From: DASRDE01 sp035938175
GTDB taxonomy: Bacteria > Vulcanimicrobiota > Vulcanimicrobiia > Vulcanimicrobiales > Vulcanimicrobiaceae
DNA: 64,000 nucleotides
NCBI GenBank assembly: GCA_035938175.1
Contig: DASZHD010000060.1
Span: 124,001-188,000, forward strand
Reading direction: 5' to 3'
Shown: one piece after another, positions 51,411-58,951 of the stretch
How positions within the stretch are numbered: the first letter of the stretch is position 1
How the letters are laid out: every line of letters starts with the position of its first letter
The notes under the pieces: generated by a model
What the model was told of the DNA's origin: nothing
What the model saw: the letters and a program-made list of their open reading frames with translations, nothing else
Database searches by the model: none
Program-made: the position numbers and the translations under genes

Positions 51411-52943
51411 CTATCCCGGGCCGATGATCCAGTGGCGCAGCCACATGCGCGAGAGCCACAAAGAGTACGTGATGCGGTCGCCGGCGAGGACGGGATAAAA
51501 ATACGCGAACATCACGAGCGTTGCGGCCATGAATGCCTCCAGCCCGAACCGCGCGAGCTGCGCCTGCTCCTTGCCGGCCTTGGTCGCGCGTTCGTAGAGC
51601 CATTTGAGCGCGACCGTGTCGGCGATCAAAATAATCGCATCGTTCGGGAAGAAGTGGTACTCGAACAGCATCCGCGGTGAGGCGATCCACGGCAGCCATT
51701 GCGCAAAGTACGTAACGAAAAGTAACAGGTAGGCGCCGTTGCGTTCGCGCCACGCCAAGTACCCCAAGAACGGTATTGCGAGCAATCCGAACCACCACGT
51801 GACGGGATTCGGCAGCGCGATGATTTCTCCAACGCAGCACGCGTTCGGATTGCGCAACTGCGCGCCGGTGCGAAAATCCTTGTACCAATACGCAACCGGC
51901 TGAATGAGCAGCGGCCACTCCCACCACTTCGAACTATAGGGGTGCGGCGCATTATGCGTCACGGTCACGTCGTGGTAGGTGTACATTTGATACTGCAGGT
52001 CCATCATGCCGCTCAAATCGTGCTGCATCTCGTACGTGGCCGGGTGCGGCGTCAAGAAAAACGGAATATACGAGGCCAAGTACAGTCCGATCGTGCACGA
52101 AAGGACGACGGACAGCGTCAAATCCAGCGGCAAACGCCACTTCGGGCGAGGAAGCAGCACGATGTCGCACGCGAACGCGCACACCACGATCAGTGCGAAG
52201 AGATCGTTCCATTTGGAGGCCGCTCCCAATCCGCATGCCGCCGCCAGTATCCACAACCAAAATTGTCCGCGCGGCTTCGGCAGAACCGTGAGCCGTAAAA
52301 CCGCGTACAAGCTCAAGGTCAAGAACACCGCCATCAGCAACACCGCGGCTCGCGATTGGTGCGCGATTGTGCCGATGAATATCCAGGCAATGCCGGCGCC
52401 CGCAACCAGCGATATTGCGAAGATCGTTGCGATGGTACGAGACGATGGTGCCGGCTCCGGCGGTACCTCGATCGCTTGCATCCAATAGCGGTAGAACGCG
52501 TAGAGCATCAGCAGCGAAAAGAACGCTACGGTGATTTCCGGCGTTGCAATGCGGGACTGCGTAAAATGAAAACCGTCCAGCACTAGCAGCGTGGCGGCAA
52601 TCGCCGCGAACGGCGTCGAGTTCGTAAGCCGTTTTGCAAACGCATACAGCAGAAACACCGTTGCTGCGCCGACCACGACGTTGGCGAATCGCCAAGCGTA
52701 GGAGGTGTCGCCAAGCGCTGAATGCGTCCCGCCGAAGAGCAGCATCGAAACGGCGATCAGCAGCTTCGTCAGCGGCGGATGCGTCCATTCGTACTGCGGC
52801 TGCCAGGTCAAGTACTCGCCGGCCGATCTCGGATAGTACACCTCGTCAAAATAGCGCTCCGGCGGGTACCAGTAACGAATCCCGCAGAGAATCAGCGAGC
52901 ACAGCGATAAACCGGTCGCATACCAATAATCGCGGCGTGTCAC
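51411..52943 (-). CDS. PMT-type protein O-mannosyltransferase (GT39)
   Basis: A 510-residue polytopic membrane protein with about ten spans. Motifs 'YFDEVYYPRSAGEYL' (with catalytic DE) and 'EWTHPPLTKLLIA' are those of dolichyl-phosphate-mannose protein mannosyltransferases; a second conserved region is 'HNAPHPYSSKWWEWPLL'. It would move mannose or a related sugar from a polyprenyl carrier to exported proteins. It is encoded with a short lipoprotein gene upstream, three bases away, possibly in one operon. Confidence 0.9.
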   Translation of the reverse strand: MTRRDYWYATGLSLCSLILCGIRYWYPPERYFDEVYYPRSAGEYLTWQPQYEWTHPPLTKLLIAVSMLLFGGTHSALGDTSYAWRFANVVVGAATVFLLYAFAKRLTNSTPFAAIAATLLVLDGFHFTQSRIATPEITVAFFSLLMLYAFYRYWMQAIEVPPEPAPSSRTIATIFAISLVAGAGIAWIFIGTIAHQSRAAVLLMAVFLTLSLYAVLRLTVLPKPRGQFWLWILAAACGLGAASKWNDLFALIVVCAFACDIVLLPRPKWRLPLDLTLSVVLSCTIGLYLASYIPFFLTPHPATYEMQHDLSGMMDLQYQMYTYHDVTVTHNAPHPYSSKWWEWPLLIQPVAYWYKDFRTGAQLRNPNACCVGEIIALPNPVTWWFGLLAIPFLGYLAWRERNGAYLLLFVTYFAQWLPWIASPRMLFEYHFFPNDAIILIADTVALKWLYERATKAGKEQAQLARFGLEAFMAATLVMFAYFYPVLAGDRITYSLWLSRMWLRHWIIGPG

Positions 52944-52946
52944 CGT

Positions 52947-53321
52947 CTAAACGCGCGTGCTCGCGGAGTACAGTTCTTTGCCGTAGTAGTCGCGCAACGA
53001 CAGGCGCAATACGCCGTGTTTGTGCGGGTGCGCGGACGACCACGTGCGTTTCCAAAGCGCCAGCGCCTGCGCTTTCATGTCGGCTTCGGATTGCTCGTCC
53101 ATCGAATACATGCTGTTCACGTCGATATACACGGCGAGCGTGCGATTCTGTACGTCGGTTCCAAGCACGACGCCCTTGTAGCGTTCCTTCAACGTATCGG
53201 CTGCGGATTGTTCCCGCTCGGTAACCGCATCGACGGACGTGTGCGACGAACTGCTGCATGCGGGCAGCAACATCAGCGCGGTCAGGAGACCTGCAGAAAA
53301 AGACGCGCGAAGCATGGACAT
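52947..53321 (-). CDS. Small lipoprotein
   Basis: A 124-residue lipoprotein from ATG 53321 (ATG 53315 also possible), with lipobox LLPAC at about residue 24 and a short mature part ('TLAVYIDVNSMYSMDEQSEA', 'LSLRDYYGKELYSAS'). No family recognised. Frames reaching upstream to 53762 overlap the flgF gene on the other strand and are not real. It ends three bases before the mannosyltransferase gene. Confidence 0.7.
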   Translation of the reverse strand: MSMLRASFSAGLLTALMLLPACSSSSHTSVDAVTEREQSAADTLKERYKGVVLGTDVQNRTLAVYIDVNSMYSMDEQSEADMKAQALALWKRTWSSAHPHKHGVLRLSLRDYYGKELYSASTRV

Positions 53322-53365
53322 ACGGCGTTCAAGGTTCGGACACACCCGGCGTCTATCATGCGGCC

Positions 53366-53968
53366 ATGGATGGAATCGCATGGGCGGCCGGCGCGATGGC
53401 GGCTGCAAAGACTCGACTCGACGTCGCCGCGGCCAATCTCGCGAATGGTTCGACGGACGGCTATCGCAAAAGCGATCTGCGTGGCTTTTTGAACGCGTCC
53501 GGAATCTCGCTGCAGCGCCTCCGCGATGATGCGCAGGGACCACTGCGCAGCACCGGCCGCCCGTTCGACTTGGCAATTGCCGGACACGGCTCGTTCCGGG
53601 TCCGGACGCCATCGGGATTGCTTCAGGAAACGCGCGGCGGTGCGTTCCGCAGGGACGGTCTTGCACGGCTGGTCGACGGCAATGGGCGTGTTTTGATGGG
53701 ATCCGCCGGCCCCGTGCGCGTGCCCGACGGGGCAAAAATCGCGCAAGACGGCGCGGTGACACTCGACGGAAAGTTCTTGAACCGCATTCCGCTGCCGCGC
53801 GGATCCACCGTGCACTCCGGATTTCTCGAGGGGTCGAACGTCGACGCTATCGGCGAGATGATCGACGTACTCTCGGCTGAGCGGTCGTTCGAAACGGCGC
53901 AAAAAGTGCTGACGTCGATCGATCAAACGCGCGAACGCGCCGCTTCTGCGGTCGGCGCACTCAAATGA
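53366..53968 (+). CDS. flgF: Flagellar basal-body rod protein FlgF-like
   Basis: A 200-residue protein of the flagellar rod/hook family: N-terminal 'RLDVAAANLANGSTDGYRKS' (the 'ANNLAN..T.GFK' motif), 'LAIAGHGSFRV', and C-terminal 'VLSAERSFETAQKVLTSIDQ'. It is shorter than typical FlgF but the order flgF-flgG and the four-base overlap support the name. It builds the proximal/distal rod of the flagellum. No other structural flagellar genes are in the window except the sigma factor at the right end. Confidence 0.8.
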   Translation: MDGIAWAAGAMAAAKTRLDVAAANLANGSTDGYRKSDLRGFLNASGISLQRLRDDAQGPLRSTGRPFDLAIAGHGSFRVRTPSGLLQETRGGAFRRDGLARLVDGNGRVLMGSAGPVRVPDGAKIAQDGAVTLDGKFLNRIPLPRGSTVHSGFLEGSNVDAIGEMIDVLSAERSFETAQKVLTSIDQTRERAASAVGALK

Positions 53969-54693
53969 ACCGCGCCCTTTTCGCAGCGGCAACCGGAATG
54001 GCCGCGCAGCAACAAAATCTCGAAACGATTGCGGACAACTTGGCCAACGCCGACGTCGCGGGTTTCAAGGGCGCAACCGCTACCTTCACCGACGTTGCAT
54101 CGCCTTCGGGCGGATCGCTGGGCACCGAAAGTCTCGGTACGCACCGTGTATTTGCGCAAGGGAAGCTCGTCCATAGCGGCGGTCCGTTCGATGTTGCGCT
54201 GCAGGGCGACGGTTTTTTCGTCGTCGACAACGAGTCCGGCCGTGAAGCCTATACGCGCGACGGAGAATTTTCGCGCTCCCCGGACGGCGCGCTGCGCAAC
54301 GCGCAGGGCTGGCGCCTGCACGGCGTGCGAATTCCAAGCGATGCCGTCAGCATCGCCGTTTCGCAAGACGGCACGGTCACCGCAAGCGTCCCGGGCGGAA
54401 AACGCGCGTGCGGCCGCATCGGCGTTGCACAGTTCACGGCGCCCGAAGCTTTGGAGTCCGCAGGCGGAACGATCTTTTTTCAAACGCACGATTCGGGTAA
54501 GGCGCGCGCCGCACACTGCGGCGGAAAAGACGGACCCGCCGTGGTGTTCGGCATGCTGGAGCAGTCGAACGTGACGATCGTGCAAGCGATGATGGAGATT
54601 CTCGCCGCGCAGCGTGCGTACGAGGCAAATGCGAAAGGCGTTCAGGCCGCCGATGAAATGATGCGGATTGCGAACAACCTGCAGCGTGGATAA
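53965..54693 (+). CDS. flgG: Flagellar basal-body rod protein FlgG
   Basis: A 242-residue protein: 'QNLETIADNLANADVAGFKG' at the N-terminus, 'LQGDGFFVV' and 'YTRDGEFSRSPDGALRNAQG' in the middle, and 'EILAAQRAYEANAKGVQAAD' with 'EMMRIANNL' at the C-terminus, all classical FlgG. It forms the distal rod. Overlaps flgF by four bases. Confidence 0.93.
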   Translation: MNRALFAAATGMAAQQQNLETIADNLANADVAGFKGATATFTDVASPSGGSLGTESLGTHRVFAQGKLVHSGGPFDVALQGDGFFVVDNESGREAYTRDGEFSRSPDGALRNAQGWRLHGVRIPSDAVSIAVSQDGTVTASVPGGKRACGRIGVAQFTAPEALESAGGTIFFQTHDSGKARAAHCGGKDGPAVVFGMLEQSNVTIVQAMMEILAAQRAYEANAKGVQAADEMMRIANNLQRG

Positions 54694-54908
54694 TACGTCC
54701 TCGCATTCTGAACGAAATCGATAGCTGCGCTGCCGCCAGGAATCGCAACGAAAAGAAACGCGCCGAAGGCTCCTCGCATCCTTCCTTGAGGCGAACAAGA
54801 TTGCGACCGAACGCCCGGAAGCTGTGTAGGCTTGCAGGGTTACTGGAACGTGTTACGAGCCTATGCTACCATCACTGCATCGCCGTTCCGTTGTGAAAGG
54901 TCGATGTC

Positions 54909-55580
54909 ATGACTGGCTTCCGTGCGACGCCGCCCCGAGGACTTTTCGTGCTGCTCGCCCTATCAGGCTTGGGCGTTGCGTCGTGTCATAGTAGCTTCAC
55001 ATCGTCTGCGTTCGTGCCCGCAAGCACGAACAGCAAAATGTCAACGTACACGAGGGGCCTCCAGGCCCCACAAACACGCGTCAACGTTGTTCCACAGTGT
55101 TCGTTCAATAAACTTCCCGGTTCATTCGTGACCGTTGTCACGGATGGCAACGTACACAATGGGACGTATACTCCGGCGCCCGCCGGCACAGGCGCCAATC
55201 TCTGGGAAAGATACTATGCCAAATCAACCGGGATGCCAACCCCGAAGCCGACGCCCTCACCTACTCATCCGCCGTATTATTTTTATCTCGGGACGTACAC
55301 CGATAAGCTCAACGGTGTCGTCGACACGGTTGGGTGCGCGTCGTTCTTGACCACGCAGGATGGCAGCCCGCTTCCGGTCACCCACGGCAAGTACAACGCC
55401 GAAGATGTAAATTCGCCGACATTTACTCACCAGTTCAAGGTTGTTCGGATACTCGGTATTGGTACGATCAAGTCGCTGAAAATTAGCGGCTTGTCCGCAC
55501 GCGGTGGAAGCGGAACGTACACGTTAAGCGACGGCTCGACTGGTGTTATTAAGTTTACGCGCCGAGTTAGTTTGCCGTAA
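54909..55580 (+). CDS. Exported lipoprotein of unknown function
   Basis: A 223-residue protein with an N-terminal hydrophobic stretch and lipobox VASC (Cys 26). A Pro/Thr-rich linker ('TPKPTPSPTHPP') splits it into two halves. The C-terminal half ends in beta-like Gly/Ser-rich sequence ('GGSGTYTLSDGSTG'). No family recognised. The ATG has GAAAGGTCG ahead. It stands alone. Confidence 0.65.
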   Translation: MTGFRATPPRGLFVLLALSGLGVASCHSSFTSSAFVPASTNSKMSTYTRGLQAPQTRVNVVPQCSFNKLPGSFVTVVTDGNVHNGTYTPAPAGTGANLWERYYAKSTGMPTPKPTPSPTHPPYYFYLGTYTDKLNGVVDTVGCASFLTTQDGSPLPVTHGKYNAEDVNSPTFTHQFKVVRILGIGTIKSLKISGLSARGGSGTYTLSDGSTGVIKFTRRVSLP

Positions 55581-55618
55581 ACCGCACTAACGCATTGCGC
55601 GTATACGCGGATTGCGCG

Positions 55619-56035
55619 TTATTGGTTTAGAATAACTCGCCCAGTTACGGCGTCGACAACCGCCGTTCGGGCAAAGCAGCCTTTGCCGACAGCAGCGTAT
55701 CTAATCGTCACTTCCTCGTGACCATTTGCAGACCGGTTGAATGAAATCGGCCGTGCGTAACACGCCATTTGCGGGTTAACGATAAACTGCGTCCAGTACG
55801 CGCCCCGGCTAACCGCTCCAATGCGTGAAAGTGGGATCGAAAGCGAATGCGCATGTGAGGTGAGCCGTAGCGTGCCGCCACCGATAACGGGGCCAACTGC
55901 GTCTTCGCCGTCTCGCGGCGATGGCATGAGCCAATAGACGATCGTGGCCCTCGTACCGTCCGGGGCGCGGGCCGCTATTTGGTGAACCGGCTGAGACGTG
56001 GCGACTGCAAGAACGAACGATAAAACGGCAATCAT
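55619..56035 (-). CDS. Small exported protein
   Basis: A 138-residue protein with a short signal peptide ('IAVLSFVLAVATSQP'). The mature part has 'VVDAVTGRVILN' at the C-terminus and two Cys that could pair. No family recognised. It is convergent with the lipoprotein gene at 54909-55580, ending 38 bp from it. Confidence 0.6.
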   Translation of the reverse strand: MIAVLSFVLAVATSQPVHQIAARAPDGTRATIVYWLMPSPRDGEDAVGPVIGGGTLRLTSHAHSLSIPLSRIGAVSRGAYWTQFIVNPQMACYARPISFNRSANGHEEVTIRYAAVGKGCFARTAVVDAVTGRVILNQ

Positions 56036-56176
56036 TGATTACAGTATACATTGCCGAGCTACGTTGAAAACGCGGTCGTCGCTCGGTTTCTGGATGTCTG
56101 CGGATAAGTAATCGCTGAAACGTACGACGTGCGCCAGGGGCGGTTTCGACGGCGTGGTACGGGTAGAACATACCGT

Positions 56177-56704
56177 ATGCGTATTCTCGTCACGGGCATG
56201 TCAGGCACCGGCAAATCTACATTGATGTCCGAATTGGCATCACGTGGGTACGTTGCGGTTGACGTGGACAATCCCGCTCTAGGGCTCACGTATTCACGCT
56301 CCGGGGGCGAATTGGGCTGGAACTTCCCCGCCATCCGGACTCTGCTGCGGCAATCGAAGGCTTCGCCCTTGTTCCTGGCCGGATGCGCCGACGAGCAAGT
56401 CGAGCTTTATGACGAGTTCGATTATATTGTATTGCTCAGCGCGCCGCCGGAGACGCTGCGCGAGCGGCTTGCGTCGCGCACGGGAAACGACTACGGAAAA
56501 TCGTCCGAGCAACTCGCCGCAGTGTTTCGCTATGTCGAGACCGTGGAGCCGCTGTTGCGCCGGCGCGCCGACCTGGAGGTCGTCACGACGATGCGCGTCG
56601 AGCGCGTGGCGGACGTTGTCCTGGAGCTCACATCTGCGGAGCACGCGACCCGTCGGACCAGTGAGAAACGGGAACGAAGAACAGCGTCCACGGCTCCGGA
56701 TTGA
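56177..56704 (+). CDS. P-loop kinase-like ATPase (AAA_33/shikimate-kinase-like)
   Basis: A 175-residue protein starting at ATG 56177. Walker A is 'VTGMSGTGKSTLMSELASRG' right at the start, 'YIVLLSAPPETLRERLASR' contains the lid-type Arg segment. This is the fold of small-molecule kinases such as shikimate or gluconate kinase, but substrate motifs are not clear. Its 3' end overlaps by 77 bp a convergent gene on the other strand (56628-57356), which is unusual. Confidence 0.75.
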   Translation: MRILVTGMSGTGKSTLMSELASRGYVAVDVDNPALGLTYSRSGGELGWNFPAIRTLLRQSKASPLFLAGCADEQVELYDEFDYIVLLSAPPETLRERLASRTGNDYGKSSEQLAAVFRYVETVEPLLRRRADLEVVTTMRVERVADVVLELTSAEHATRRTSEKRERRTASTAPD

Positions 56705-57356
56705 CGCGATGAGCGGTATCGAAAAGCACGGGAGAGCCGGATAGATCCGCTCCCCAATTTGCGCCGTCGTTTGCCGTATCGGCTTTCGGGGCGTACCACA
56801 TCAAATGCGGCATCCAGTGTCCTTGCGCGTCGGTCAGATCTTGTTGTTTTGACATCATGTAGGACATGGCGCCAGGTGCGGGCGAGGGCAACTGCTTGGC
56901 GGCGACTGCGGCCTTGATCCGAGCGAAAATTTCCGATTCGGTCGATCCCGCTAGTGCCAGGTTCGTGCGTTGTATCGTGTAGGGAACGATCGTGCGCGCA
57001 GCCTCAGGATTGAAGCACGTGGGAGCGCGCATCTTCCAATCCCAGAATTCCGAATCGTCGAACGATTTCATCCAAGAACGTTCGACCAAGCACGTAAAAC
57101 CGTTGCTGCCTTTGGCGGCGACTTGATAGCCGTGGCGAGTTAGTACGAGAACCGTCGCGTGCGCTGAAAGTGAAGCCGGCGCGGCGGTTCGCGCGAGCGC
57201 GACCTCGGCCTGGCCGCCCGGTGTGAGGTATTGCTGCAGCGGCGCCATGCGCGGATATGCGGACTGCGCCGCGCCTAGAACGCCGGTCGTGCCGCCAAGT
57301 ATCAGCGCCAAGGCTGCCACGCTTGCCGGAACAGCGTTGAATCGCATGCGAACCAT
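56628..57356 (-). CDS. Exported protein of unknown function
   Basis: A 242-residue protein from ATG 57356 (GGGAGGT five bases ahead) with a signal peptide ending near 'GVLGAAQ'. The mature sequence has 'CLVERSWMKSFDDSEFWDWK' and 'YMMSKQQDLTDAQGHWMPHL', seen in exported proteins of Acidobacteria and relatives but without known role. It has a good promoter just upstream (57383-57412) that overlaps a CTTG-N7-CAAG dyad. It ends inside the kinase-like gene. Confidence 0.7.
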   Translation of the reverse strand: MVRMRFNAVPASVAALALILGGTTGVLGAAQSAYPRMAPLQQYLTPGGQAEVALARTAAPASLSAHATVLVLTRHGYQVAAKGSNGFTCLVERSWMKSFDDSEFWDWKMRAPTCFNPEAARTIVPYTIQRTNLALAGSTESEIFARIKAAVAAKQLPSPAPGAMSYMMSKQQDLTDAQGHWMPHLMWYAPKADTANDGANWGADLSGSPVLFDTAHRVNPEPWTLFFVPVSHWSDGSRAPQM

Positions 57357-57382
57357 CGAGTACCTCCCGTCCGGGTTGCCCA

Positions 57383-57412
57383 ATTATAATATCCTTGCAT
57401 AAAACAAGGCAA
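57383..57412 (-). promoter_or_regulatory. Sigma70-like promoter with overlapping dyad
   Basis: On the minus strand: -35 TTGCCT (57412-57407), 18-bp spacer, -10 TATAAT (57388-57383), placed about 27 bp before the ATG at 57356. The dyad CTTG-CATAAAA-CAAG (57394-57408) lies in the spacer and touches the -35 box, so a bound protein would block this promoter. Confidence 0.7.
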
Positions 57413-57544
57413 GTGGCAGTATTGTGACTGTCTGAGCCGGCTATTTTCGCACCGGTTTACCTAACATTAGATAACAAGGCCGTTAGCAGAAAATTTGCAA
57501 CGCGCGTTTGCAGCGTCACCGCTAAACGGGGCGTTGCGTTCTGG

Positions 57545-57871
57545 GTGCGCGTGGACCAAATACTGTTCGGCGATTTTGTACTGAACGTGTCTGAACGAAC
57601 GCTTCACCATCGCCGCGCACTCGTCGTTCTGAGGCCAAAAGAGTTCGACTTGCTGCTCTTGCTGGCAAGTTTTCGTGGCGCTATCGTCCGCAAGACCGAG
57701 ATCATGGACGTCGTCTGGGGCGACGCGGAAGTTAGCGACGCCGCACTCACGCAATGTATGCACCGCCTCCGGCGAACGCTCGCTGTGCACGATCCGCACA
57801 CGCAGCATGTCGTCACGATTCAAGGACTGGGCTACCGGTTGACGTCGCTGAGGTCTGCTTCCACCGCCTAG
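57545..57871 (+). CDS. Stand-alone winged-helix DNA-binding protein (OmpR-type)
   Basis: A 108-residue protein that is only the C-terminal DNA-binding domain of OmpR-family regulators: 'VLRPKEFDLLLLLASFRGAI', 'DAALTQCMHRLRRTL' recognition helix and 'VTIQGLGYRLTS' wing. No receiver or sensor domain. GTG start. It is close in sequence to the lone domain at 62500-62922. It lies between the two CTTG-N7-CAAG dyads and is a natural candidate to bind them. Confidence 0.85.
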   Translation: MRVDQILFGDFVLNVSERTLHHRRALVVLRPKEFDLLLLLASFRGAIVRKTEIMDVVWGDAEVSDAALTQCMHRLRRTLAVHDPHTQHVVTIQGLGYRLTSLRSASTA

Positions 57872-57906
57872 CCTGCTCGAGATTTTGTCACAATTCCGCC
57901 GCTATA

Positions 57907-57921
57907 CTTGTTTAAAGCAAG
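57907..57921 (+). promoter_or_regulatory. Second CTTG-N7-CAAG dyad, upstream of the AraC gene
   Basis: CTTG-TTTAAAG-CAAG, 41 bp before the AraC-type gene. It shares arms, spacing and the central TAAA with the dyad in the promoter at 57394-57408. Confidence 0.55.
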
Positions 57922-57961
57922 CACAAACTAAGAAAACAATAGATCGGCGGAAGGGGGCGGC

Positions 57962-58759
57962 ATGATCCGAGCGCGTTCTCGACAGGCGGGGGTCCCACCA
58001 ACCCTTGGCTACGCCGCGGCGGTCGAAAAGAACGTTGGCGAGGTTCACGCGCAACTCGACGACGATTGCGGCGAGTCGGACTCGCGTTGCCTCCAGCCGA
58101 TCAAAGTCACACGTTGTACAGCGCTGTTTCTCGCCGCGCCCTCGTCGTCGGCCCGCGCGCTCCAAGGCAACGTCTCTTGGTCGCACAGCATCAGCGTCAA
58201 GCTTCGTGATTGTCAGACGAGCCTTATTGCTGCATTGCGCGGCGCGGCTGTGGATCCCGATGAGGAGCCAATCTTCAGTCGAGCGTGGATTCCGGCGGAG
58301 GGCTTGCTGCGCTTGCTGCACGTTGCCGCAAACTGCACGAGCGACGAGCGGTTTGATTCGCTGATCTTCGAAGCGTTCGAGCTCGCGTCGCGCCTTTCGT
58401 CGGACGCCACTCGCCGCGGAAGCCCGCTGCGGATGCAGCGTCTCAAGCGTTTCATCGAACAAGAATCGCGCAGTGCGCTGACACTGGAACGCATGGCGCA
58501 AGTAACCAATCTCTCGACCTTCGCTTGTTTGCGGCAGTTCAAAGAGGCGACGGGCATGACGCCGTACGCATATCTGCTCCACTGCCGGATTCAAACCGCG
58601 CGCGGCCTGCTTCGCCGGGAGCGCGTGAGTGTGGCGGCGGTTGCGCATGCCACCGGCTTTTCCGATCAATCGTACTTCGCTCGAATCTTTAAGAAGTCCA
58701 CGGGAATGACGCCGATGCAGTACCGGCGCACTGCAACGAGTGCGTTTGTACAATATTGA
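57962..58759 (+). CDS. AraC-family transcriptional regulator
   Basis: A 265-residue protein with a double HTH of AraC type in the last 100 residues: 'LTLERMAQVTNLSTFACLRQ' and 'VAAVAHATGFSDQSYFARIF', with 'FKKSTGMTPMQYRR' at the end. The N-terminal 160 residues lack a clear cupin signature and should sense an unknown ligand. It lies upstream of the TonB-dependent receptor, transcribed in the same direction, and probably controls it. Confidence 0.9.
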   Translation: MIRARSRQAGVPPTLGYAAAVEKNVGEVHAQLDDDCGESDSRCLQPIKVTRCTALFLAAPSSSARALQGNVSWSHSISVKLRDCQTSLIAALRGAAVDPDEEPIFSRAWIPAEGLLRLLHVAANCTSDERFDSLIFEAFELASRLSSDATRRGSPLRMQRLKRFIEQESRSALTLERMAQVTNLSTFACLRQFKEATGMTPYAYLLHCRIQTARGLLRRERVSVAAVAHATGFSDQSYFARIFKKSTGMTPMQYRRTATSAFVQY

Positions 58760-58951
58760 CCACTTACGCGTTAACTGCGCCGCCAGCCGGGTGCGTGTTA
58801 GGACTTCGCCGCGACCTCTCCGGCACACTAATTGCGGGCGCACGCATGTGCGCCCCGGGAGATCATACGGTTGCACGCATGCTGATGGAAACAAGGCAAC
58901 ACGGCACGCACCTGCAGCCCGGGCTCCCGGCACTGACAGGAGTATTACTCT

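Noticed and set aside
53322..53762. Upstream extension of the small lipoprotein to 271 residues
   Set aside because: It overlaps flgF on the other strand; the signal peptide with lipobox starts at 53321.
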